Positions 1 to 5,347 of a stretch of 5,347 nt of DNA are shown piece by piece (within the stretch, counting starts at the first letter, position 1; each line of letters opens with the position of its first letter). Made by a program: the position numbers and the translations under genes. Below the pieces are notes generated by a model, which saw only the letters and a program-made list of their open reading frames with translations, was not told the DNA's origin and did no database searches. The stretch is from Balneolaceae bacterium (lineage in GTDB: Bacteria > Bacteroidota > Rhodothermia > Balneolales > Balneolaceae), in assembly GCA_007123785.1 (NCBI GenBank), contig SLGL01000182.1, positions 1 through 5,347 of the forward strand, given 5' to 3'.

Positions 1-178
1 CAATAAATTCAGCTTAAAAAGCTCTGTTTTCAAAAATAAGAAAAGTATTGATATTAAATAATTTACAAAAAAAACAATAATCAGAATACCAAAAAATAAT
101 TTAGTCAATTATTTTTTTCAGAACTCTTGAAAGTTTAATCCCCCAAGTCAACTTACAATTTAGTGCAATTACATCTCA
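1..178. other. AT-rich non-coding flank
   Basis: No credible gene is seen here. By hand count G+C is about 23%, far below the genes to the right. The stretch holds homopolymeric A and T runs, a strong A/T-only inverted repeat (91-117, listed separately) and a small perfect hairpin at 11-23 (AGCTT, loop AAA, AAGCT). It lies directly downstream of the minus-strand gene cluster, so a 3' untranslated and terminator role is the simplest reading. Whatever lies further left is outside the window. Confidence 0.6.
91..117 (-). terminator. A/T-only hairpin with T tract, possible bidirectional terminator
   Basis: AAAAAATAATT (91-101) and AATTATTTTTT (107-117) are perfect 11-bp inverted repeats around a 5-nt loop (TAGTC). 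Either strand would form a stem followed by a run of U. The hairpin lies about 60 nt past the stop codon of the 98-codon frame, where a terminator for the minus-strand cluster is expected. The stem has no G-C pairs, so it is weaker than a classic intrinsic terminator. It could serve both directions if a convergent gene lies left of the window. Confidence 0.45.
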
Positions 179-475
179 CTATTTCACCCTGTCAACAATT
201 TCATTATCCTCATTGATGAATCCTTCAAATCGGGCGAACTGGATCAGGGTAGTAGACAGTAGCTGATCGATATTCAAAGAAGATGAACAAAGCCATTTAT
301 GAACCGACTTATCCTCTGGAAATTTCTCGAAACACTCTGTTGTGTATTCTGTAAAATTTCGTACCTGATCTAAGATTTCAATCAGTTTTGCGGGGTATTC
401 ACATTCTATCATATCAACGTGTTCTATTAATTTTTCGATCGCTTCATCGCTGATTGTTAATTTTCTGTAAAGCAT
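179..475 (-). CDS. Hypothetical protein, 98 codons, possibly a truncated gene tail
   Basis: I do not recognise this protein. It is predicted to be soluble and mostly helical, acidic in its first half, with no signal peptide, membrane segment or known motif. Cys residues occur at 25, 48 and 63, but not in a metal-binding pattern. The ATG at 475 lies inside the end of the cyclase remnant, in the +1 frame relative to it. An in-frame TAA sits two codons upstream, and no Shine-Dalgarno-like sequence precedes the ATG. The next Met is residue 22 (position 412). GC is about 37%, lower than the cyclase remnant and dcp. One reading is that only codons after roughly residue 9 belong to an ancestral gene whose front was lost when it was joined to the cyclase fragment. 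The other is that it is a small intact gene translationally coupled to the frame before it. The end is firm (TAG at 179-181). The start and the gene's reality are uncertain. Confidence 0.45.
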   Translation of the reverse strand: MLYRKLTISDEAIEKLIEHVDMIECEYPAKLIEILDQVRNFTEYTTECFEKFPEDKSVHKWLCSSSLNIDQLLSTTLIQFARFEGFINEDNEIVDRVK

Positions 476-734
476 TGCGCATTACAATAGCCGATCTGCA
501 CGCATCATAAACATGATTTTTATGCTCCCCGAGGATCCCAAAATGAGCCAGAAACCCATCTCCTATGAATCGATCTAATTTTCCGTTATTTTTCTCCACT
601 TCGTTACCGGGCCGTGCCAGTACCGAATTGGCAAATTCAACTGCTTCAATGGGGTCGCGGCGTTCGAACAAGCTTGTGAAGTGGCGAATATCGCAGATTA
701 ACACAGTACCCTCTTTTCTGACCGCTTTATCCAT
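444..734 (-). pseudogene. Truncated class III adenylate/guanylate cyclase domain
   Basis: The frame encodes the first half of a class III nucleotide cyclase catalytic domain, the fold that makes cAMP or cGMP. Numbering from the longest open frame (TTG at 767), residues 20-34 carry the opening strand with the first metal Asp (CDIRHF, D26). Residues 63-76 carry the hairpin with the second metal Asp (DRFIGDG, D70). A helix with ALQKINNQR follows and then a TGA stop. The family normally continues for about 80-90 residues with a GIxxHTG-type strand, the base-recognition residue and the NxxxR transition-state pair. None of these is in the remaining frames down to 179, so one simple frameshift cannot restore the domain. 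I chose the ATG at 734 because purine-rich AAGAGA lies 9 nt upstream; the TTG at 767 has no such signal. There is no sensory domain in front. It lies 46 nt past the dcp stop and may be co-transcribed. By itself it should be catalytically dead. Confidence 0.72.
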
Positions 735-780
735 TCCTTGATTTCTCTTGGTATTACACAAACTCAAGAACTATTAAATC

Positions 781-2898
781 TTAGTCAGCATCAAGGCCTC
801 GCCTGGCCAGCAAGTGTCTCACATCAGGATCGTCTCCGCGGAAATTTCGGTAGAGCTCCAGTGCATCGAGACTGCCCCCGCGAGAAAGAATGTGTTCGCG
901 ATAGTGATCGCCGTTTTCACGAGTGAGGCCTCCCTGCTGTTCCATGAAAGCAAACGCATCGGCTGCAAGAATTTCACTCCAGATGTAAGCGTAATAATTG
1001 GCCGAATATCCTCCGGAAAAAATGTGTGCAAAATAGGGTGACTTGTATCTCGGGGGAACAGCTTCCCGGTCGAGATTATATTTACTGAGTGCCGCTTCCT
1101 CAAATGATTCCACATCCGATGGAATTTCCTCAGAATTAAGCAGATGCCACTCAAGATCTATCATGGTGGCGCCCAGGTATTCCTGCGTTTCAAACCCCTG
1201 GTTAAACTCCCTGGCAGCAATCAACCGATCCAGCAGTTCTTCGGGGATCGGTTCGCCGGTTTCGTGGTGAATGGCATAGTTTTTCAAAACCTCAGGATGG
1301 ATGGCCCAGTCTTCCTCGAATGTGGATGGAAATTCCACAAAATCGCGCGGTACTGAAGTTCCCGCTTGTGACGGATACTCCACGTCAGAAAAGAGTCCGT
1401 GAACAGCATGCCCCATTTCATGGAATAGTGTTGTTACGTTATCAAAACTAATCAGCGCCGGTTCGCCTTCTGCCGGACGCGGGATATTCAGCACATTCAC
1501 CACCACAGGCCGCTGCCCAAGCAGGTTAGACTGAACAACAAACGAATTCATCCAGGCTCCGCCGCGTTTTGAATCGCGCTCAAAATAATCAGCATAAAAC
1601 AAGCCAAGCTGGATGCCGTCATTATCATAAACATTAAATACCCGTACATCAGGATGATAAACCGGCAAATCTTCTCTCTCTTCAAATGTGATGCCGTATA
1701 GCCGGTTCATCGTGTAGAATACGCCATCCTCCAGAACCCGGTTCAGCTCGAAATAGGGGCGCACTTCAGATTCATCAATATCGTAGCGGGCTTTACGCAC
1801 CCGTTCAGCATAGTACTCCCAATCCCACGGGCGCAATTCATCTTCAATACCGTCTTTTCTCATTTTTTCCTGAATCAGCTCCGCTTCCTGTTCTGTATTA
1901 CTGATGACGGGAGGAATCAGATCGCTGAGCATCTCCAGCACACGATCTGGCGAGCCTGCGGTTTGAGGTTCCAGAGCATAGGCTGCATAATTTGGATATC
2001 CGAGCATTTCAGAACGTTCCGCCCGGAGTTCTGCAAGCTCCAGTACAATCGGCCGGGTATCTATTCCGTCATCCTGTCCCACTCCGCGGAATGCCGATGC
2101 CTCCCAAACCTCACGTCTCAAATCCCGGTTATTCAGGCTTGTGAGAATAGGCACCCGTGTTGTATTGATGATAGAAAGCAGATACTTTCCTTCGTAACCA
2201 CGCTCTGTGGCGGCTTCCCTTGCCGCGGAAATGCGATCGGAACTAAGCCCGTCCAGCAGTTCCTCATTTTCCACAATAACAGACCGTTCGCGGGTCAGAT
2301 CCAATAGCTTTTCCTGGAATTCGGTGGTCAGCGATGAAATTCGTTCGTTAATCTCCCTCATGCGCAATTGCTCTTCCTCACTGAGTTGTGCACCAGCCCG
2401 CACAAAATTACGGTAAGTATCTTCGAGCAGTTTCAGAGAGGCGTGATCGAGCTGCATTTCATCACGACGGTCATACAAAGTTTCCACCCGATTAAATAGA
2501 GCTGAGTTCAGGTAGATGTCATCAGAATGGGCGGCAAATTTAGGTGCAAACTCCGCCTGAATTCCCTGAATCTTTTCGTTTGTATGAGCCGATGTCAGAT
2601 TAAAGAATACGCGTTGTGTACGGTTCAGCAGTGCACCCGACCGCTCCATTGCCACAATCGTATTTCCGAAGGTGGGTTCTTCGGAATTATCGGCAATCTC
2701 TCTGATCTCATCGAGCTGAAATTCCATTCCGTCGATAAATGCATCCCGAAAATGCTCATCTTCGATCAGTTCGAAGTCCGGGGCTTCGAGCGGTAGCATA
2801 CTCGGCGAATAAAACGGATTATCGGCCATCCGGCCAGGATCAGTACATGCGCTCATCATCAGTAAAAAACTAAATAAAATTGGAGTTATATAATTCAT
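781..2898 (-). CDS. Peptidyl-dipeptidase Dcp, M3-family zinc metallopeptidase, predicted lipoprotein
   Basis: This enzyme removes dipeptides from the C-terminus of peptides using one zinc ion. It has 705 residues, slightly longer than E. coli Dcp because of an added export signal. Residues 1-17 form a short hydrophobic signal ending in MSAC, so Cys18 is the likely lipidated residue. The mature protein should be anchored at a membrane facing the periplasm or outside. The zinc site HEMGH lies at 493-497 (ligands H493 and H497, catalytic E494). The third ligand is E522 in DFVEFPS, exactly 25 residues after the second His, as in M3 enzymes. Near the C-terminus, HIFSGGYSANYYAYIW (625-640) holds the substrate-binding Tyr positions 631 and 638, matching the spacing of Tyr607/Tyr614 in E. 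coli Dcp. The end (LLARRGL) also matches the family. The ATG at 2898 gives the signal peptide directly. No Shine-Dalgarno precedes it; a 9-bp tandem repeat lies 26-61 nt upstream. No defects are seen. Confidence 0.95.
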   Translation of the reverse strand: MNYITPILFSFLLMMSACTDPGRMADNPFYSPSMLPLEAPDFELIEDEHFRDAFIDGMEFQLDEIREIADNSEEPTFGNTIVAMERSGALLNRTQRVFFNLTSAHTNEKIQGIQAEFAPKFAAHSDDIYLNSALFNRVETLYDRRDEMQLDHASLKLLEDTYRNFVRAGAQLSEEEQLRMREINERISSLTTEFQEKLLDLTRERSVIVENEELLDGLSSDRISAAREAATERGYEGKYLLSIINTTRVPILTSLNNRDLRREVWEASAFRGVGQDDGIDTRPIVLELAELRAERSEMLGYPNYAAYALEPQTAGSPDRVLEMLSDLIPPVISNTEQEAELIQEKMRKDGIEDELRPWDWEYYAERVRKARYDIDESEVRPYFELNRVLEDGVFYTMNRLYGITFEEREDLPVYHPDVRVFNVYDNDGIQLGLFYADYFERDSKRGGAWMNSFVVQSNLLGQRPVVVNVLNIPRPAEGEPALISFDNVTTLFHEMGHAVHGLFSDVEYPSQAGTSVPRDFVEFPSTFEEDWAIHPEVLKNYAIHHETGEPIPEELLDRLIAAREFNQGFETQEYLGATMIDLEWHLLNSEEIPSDVESFEEAALSKYNLDREAVPPRYKSPYFAHIFSGGYSANYYAYIWSEILAADAFAFMEQQGGLTRENGDHYREHILSRGGSLDALELYRNFRGDDPDVRHLLARRGLDAD

Positions 2899-2923
2899 GA
2901 ATTAAAGTAATTTTTCAGCCTGA

Positions 2924-2959
2924 ATTATCAATATTATCAATATTATCAATATTATCAAT
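2924..2959. repeat. Four perfect tandem copies of a 9-bp unit
   Basis: The unit ATTATCAAT (ATTGATAAT on the coding strand of dcp) is repeated four times without a mismatch at 2924-2932, 2933-2941, 2942-2950 and 2951-2959. The array lies 26-61 nt upstream of the dcp start codon, in the leader or promoter, so a change in copy number would alter spacing rather than reading frame. Short perfect arrays of this kind are prone to slippage. An alternative is a set of binding sites for a regulator. It could also be neutral low-complexity sequence. Confidence 0.9.
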
Positions 2960-3035
2960 TACTTAACGAAATAATGAATGTTGACGTACTTTCAAAAAGC
3001 GCCAAGGTATATATTTTACATTCTTTTTTAGCAGG

Positions 3036-3929
3036 CTAATTTTCAAAATAAATCGATTTTTTGGCAGCCAGAAGAGTGTTTTTCATCAGCATCGCCACGG
3101 TCATGGGGCCAACACCACCAGGCACCGGGGTAATCCAGCTCGCTTTTTTTCTGATCCCTTCAAAATCACAGTCACCCACGAGTTTGTATCCTTTTTCGCT
3201 GGTTTCATCGGCAATACGGTTGATACCTACATCAATTACAACCGCCCCTTCTTTCACCATCTCAGGCTTAATGAGATTGGGCTGTCCTGCTGCTACTACA
3301 AGAATATCGGCAGAAATTGTGTGGGTGGTGAGATCGCGTGTAAATTTATGGCAGATGGTGGTGGTGGCTTTACCAGATGAATTTTCCCGGGAAAGCATGA
3401 TGGCCATCGGTGAACCTACAATATTGCTTGCACCTACAACCACGGCATGTTTACTTTTCACGGGAATGCTGTAGTAACGGAACAGTTCAAAAATACCGGC
3501 CGGTGTACAGGAAGGAAAGGTGGGTTGATCTACTGTAAGCCTGCCCACATTCATCGGATGAAAGCCATCTACATCTTTGCGGTGGTCAATACTTTCGATC
3601 ACATCGTGCGATGAAAGATGCGATGGCAGAGGTAGTTGTACCAAAATTCCATCAATCTTGTCATCTTCGTTGAATGAACGGATGGCCGCTTTCAGTTCTT
3701 TGGCAGAAACCGTATCGGGAAGATGAGTCGTATCTGTCTGGATTCCAACTTTATTACAAGCTTTTGTTTTGGCCCCGATATAAGTGGAAGAAGCGGGATC
3801 TGTACCAACCTGAACGACTTTTAAAAAAGGGCGCCTGTTCCCGGATTCCACCCAGTTTTCCACATCTTTTTTCAGGAGATCCATGGTGATTTGTTCAACT
3901 TTCTTTCCGTCGATCAGTTTAGCAGACAT
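3036..3929 (-). CDS. folD: FolD: methylenetetrahydrofolate dehydrogenase / methenyltetrahydrofolate cyclohydrolase
   Basis: FolD is a cytosolic enzyme that interconverts 5,10-methylene-, 5,10-methenyl- and 10-formyl-tetrahydrofolate using NADP(H). It supplies one-carbon units for purines and formyl-Met-tRNA. The 297-residue length is normal (E. coli about 288). Catalytic residues sit at the same numbers as in E. coli: Y50 and K54 in YIGAKTKAC, Q98 in GILVQLPLP, and D121 in KDVDGFHP. The cofactor-binding fold shows VVGASNIVGSP at 164-174 and the GQPNLIKP region near 215-222. The family signature around PVPGGVGPMTVAM is at 268-280. The loop reads GASNIVGSP where E. coli has GASNIVGRP, so the Arg after IVG is Ser here; this may affect NADP phosphate binding, which is an inference. 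The ATG at 3929 opens the conserved N-terminus; its leader is A/T-rich without Shine-Dalgarno. It is flanked by spacers of 137 and 217 bp, which suggests its own promoter. Confidence 0.97.
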   Translation of the reverse strand: MSAKLIDGKKVEQITMDLLKKDVENWVESGNRRPFLKVVQVGTDPASSTYIGAKTKACNKVGIQTDTTHLPDTVSAKELKAAIRSFNEDDKIDGILVQLPLPSHLSSHDVIESIDHRKDVDGFHPMNVGRLTVDQPTFPSCTPAGIFELFRYYSIPVKSKHAVVVGASNIVGSPMAIMLSRENSSGKATTTICHKFTRDLTTHTISADILVVAAGQPNLIKPEMVKEGAVVIDVGINRIADETSEKGYKLVGDCDFEGIRKKASWITPVPGGVGPMTVAMLMKNTLLAAKKSIYFEN

Positions 3930-3995
3930 TAGTATGATTTAAAGTTTGGGGTTTAAAAATTTTGAAATTTGTAGTATGACCGGCTATTCAGTTTA

Positions 3996-4001
3996 ATTAT
4001 A
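3996..4001 (-). promoter_or_regulatory. Possible -10 element (TATAAT) of the folD promoter
   Basis: A perfect TATAAT on the minus strand lies 66 nt upstream of the folD start codon, within the 217-bp gap after the response-regulator gene. A good -35 hexamer is not present at 16-18 nt upstream, where the sequence is AT-rich and ends in a CAGCAGCAGC stretch. The element could be chance in AT-rich DNA. If this is a Bacteroidota-type organism, its main sigma factor would prefer a different -10 consensus (TAnnTTTG). Confidence 0.25.
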
Positions 4002-4022
4002 GCTGCTGCTGTGTTATTCATT

Positions 4023-4076
4023 ATTTATCAGCCATTATCACAAGGTAAAATCCAGACTGATTCTTTTCTGATAAAT
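4023..4076. repeat. Perfect 9-bp inverted repeat with 36-nt spacer
   Basis: ATTTATCAG (4023-4031) and CTGATAAAT (4068-4076) are exact reverse complements separated by 36 nt. They lie between the response-regulator stop and the folD start. The long spacer argues against an intrinsic terminator, and no T run follows either arm in the minus direction. Two half-sites for a DNA-looping regulator, or chance, are both possible. Confidence 0.35.
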
Positions 4077-4146
4077 CCCGCCTTGAATAGATTATTAAAT
4101 GAGAAATACATTGCAAGTTTCTCCATATTTTGTTTTTGACTTGGCA

Positions 4147-5347
4147 CTACCTCTCGATCTCGTATTTTTTCATCTTATTGTAAATGTGGCTCCGCTGAAT
4201 GTCGATAGCATCGGCGGTAGCGGAAACATTCCAGTCGTATTTTTCGAGCTTTTTGAGTAGAAACATGCGTTCGGCCTCTTCTTTGTATTCGTGAAATGAA
4301 TCGGTAACATCGATCAGTTTATCCAGCAGTTCATTCGGCTTTTTCTTTTGGACAACCAATTGTTGTATATCTTTTTTGGTTATTTCGTCTTGCGCCGAGA
4401 GCAGAGCCAGTCGTTCCACCACATTTTGCAGCTCCCGGATGTTTCCGGGCCAGTCCAGGCTTTTCATTTCCTGAAGCGCTTCATCAGAAAATGTTTTACC
4501 GGAAAAAACTATCTCCCTTTCAGATAACCGGGTAAGAAACCATTGAGCCAGGACAGGAATATCATCTCTGCGTTCACGCAGTGGCGGGAGATGGATTGGA
4601 ATTACGTTTAGTCTGTGAAACAGGTCTTCCCGGAATGATCCCTGATCAATTTCATCCTGAAGGTCTTTGTTCGTTGCCGATAGTACGCGAACATCCACAT
4701 CAATACGTTCACTGCCGCCCACACGAACAATCTGATTTTCCTGAAGTGCACGCAGTACTTTTGCCTGTGATTCAGCAGTCATATCTCCAATTTCATCCAG
4801 AAAGAGCGTGCCGCCAGTGGCCTGTTCAAACTTTCCGATTCGGCGGGATGTGGCCCCTGTAAATGCTCCTTTTTCATGGCCAAAAAGCTCGCTTTCCAGC
4901 AACTCCGAAGGAATCGCTGCACAGTTAACATCCACGAATTTTTTACCGGCTCGCCTGCTTTTTTTGTGCAGAGCCCGAGCCACCAGCTCTTTTCCGGTTC
5001 CGTTTTCACCCGTAATAAGTACACGACTGTCACTCACAGCCACTTTATCTATCAACTGTTTGATCCGTTCGATGGCAGGGCTTTTCCCGATAATATAGGT
5101 TTCTCCGTGAAGCTGGCTTCGTATCTGACGGTTTTCCTTCACGAGTTCACTGCTCTTAAGTGCATTGCGGATGCTGATAAGGAGGCGGTTCAGGTCAGGT
5201 GGTTTTTCCAGGAAATCGAAAGCGCCTGTTTTGGTAGCTTCCACTGCTATTTTGATGGTACCGTGCCCGGAAATCATAATTACGGGCAGTTCGGGTTTCA
5301 ACTCTTTGATTTTGCCAAGCACCTCAATCCCGTCCATTCCCGGCATC
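4147..5347 (-). CDS. Sigma-54-dependent response regulator, NtrC family (5' end cut by window edge)
   Basis: This is a two-component response regulator that activates RNA polymerase holding sigma-54. Residues are numbered from the first visible Met. That Met is the one in the receiver motif MPGMDG, not a true start: the phospho-accepting Asp should lie three residues before it, outside the window. Visible receiver residues are S26 in ISGHG, F45 and K48 in FLEKPP. The AAA+ domain follows: Walker A GENGTGKE (113-120), GAFTGA (160-165, the sigma-54 contact loop), Walker B LFLDEIGD (181-188), arginine-finger region FREDLFHRL (238-246) and sensor II GNIREL (301-306). A Fis-type helix-turn-helix ends the protein (about 371-396). 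All key residues are present, so it should be active. Because GAFTGA is intact, it should be a true sigma-54 activator. Its domain order fits AtoC/NtrX/ZraR types, but the exact orthologue and its histidine kinase cannot be named from this window. Confidence 0.95.
   Translation of the reverse strand, partial: MPGMDGIEVLGKIKELKPELPVIMISGHGTIKIAVEATKTGAFDFLEKPPDLNRLLISIRNALKSSELVKENRQIRSQLHGETYIIGKSPAIERIKQLIDKVAVSDSRVLITGENGTGKELVARALHKKSRRAGKKFVDVNCAAIPSELLESELFGHEKGAFTGATSRRIGKFEQATGGTLFLDEIGDMTAESQAKVLRALQENQIVRVGGSERIDVDVRVLSATNKDLQDEIDQGSFREDLFHRLNVIPIHLPPLRERRDDIPVLAQWFLTRLSEREIVFSGKTFSDEALQEMKSLDWPGNIRELQNVVERLALLSAQDEITKKDIQQLVVQKKKPNELLDKLIDVTDSFHEYKEEAERMFLLKKLEKYDWNVSATADAIDIQRSHIYNKMKKYEIER

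Noticed and set aside
179..767. A single cyclase interrupted only by a frameshift or by programmed frameshifting
   Set aside because: The 98-codon frame and the other two frames after the break contain none of the second-half cyclase motifs, so restoring the frame would not rebuild the domain.
738..1356. Plus-strand open frames overlapping the end of dcp (62-75 codons)
   Set aside because: They lie wholly or mostly antisense to a well-supported peptidase, have no recognisable domains and no start signals. They are shadows of the coding strand.
2924..2959. CRISPR array
   Set aside because: The 9-bp units are contiguous without spacers and much too short for CRISPR repeats; no cas genes are present.
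3061..3474. 137-codon plus-strand open frame antisense to folD
   Set aside because: The opposite strand encodes folD with all catalytic residues. The antisense product is low-complexity and unlike any family I recognise.
4108..4125. GG...TTGC on the minus strand upstream of folD, resembling a sigma-54 promoter
   Set aside because: The GG to GC spacing is 8 nt instead of the required 10, so sigma-54 polymerase would not be expected to use it.
4142..4156. TGGCAC on the plus strand, resembling the -24 half of a sigma-54 promoter
   Set aside because: No TTGCA-like -12 half follows at the required spacing, and no plus-strand gene lies downstream.
4779..5098. Additional frames inside the sigma-54 regulator on both strands
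   Set aside because: The AAA+ domain occupies this stretch in the main frame with every motif intact, so these are shadow frames.

Overview
The window is a compact bacterial chromosomal segment in which every credible gene lies on the minus strand. It therefore reads right to left. Three features suggest a Bacteroidota/Balneolota-Rhodothermota-type organism: AT-rich leaders without clear Shine-Dalgarno sequences, moderate GC in the genes with very AT-rich spacers, and a peptidyl-dipeptidase carrying a lipoprotein signal. This placement is an inference; no rRNA or other phylogenetic marker is present.

Layout from right (upstream) to left. (1) 5347-4147: a sigma-54-dependent response regulator of the NtrC family, cut by the window edge inside its receiver domain. 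The AAA+ domain with GAFTGA and the Fis-type helix-turn-helix are complete. (2) 4146-3930: a spacer with a TATAAT candidate and a widely spaced inverted repeat. (3) 3929-3036: folD, the bifunctional one-carbon folate enzyme, with all key residues. (4) 3035-2899: a spacer holding four perfect copies of a 9-bp unit just upstream of the next start codon. (5) 2898-781: a full-length M3-family peptidyl-dipeptidase (Dcp) with a lipoprotein signal peptide and complete zinc site. (6) 734-444: the first half of a class III nucleotide cyclase domain, ending at a stop where the second half should begin. (7) 475-179: an unrecognised 98-codon reading frame overlapping the end of the cyclase remnant in another frame. 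(8) 178-1: a non-coding flank of about 23% GC with a perfect A/T-only hairpin that looks like a terminator.

The regulator, folD and dcp have independent and mostly housekeeping roles: sigma-54 gene control, folate one-carbon supply and peptide degradation. Gaps of 137-217 bp separate them, so nothing shows that they form one operon. The cyclase remnant and the 98-codon frame sit close behind dcp and could be read from its transcript. I see no convincing new multi-gene system. The places most worth a second look are the broken cyclase/98-aa junction, which coincides with a fall in GC, and the 9-bp tandem repeat in the dcp leader.
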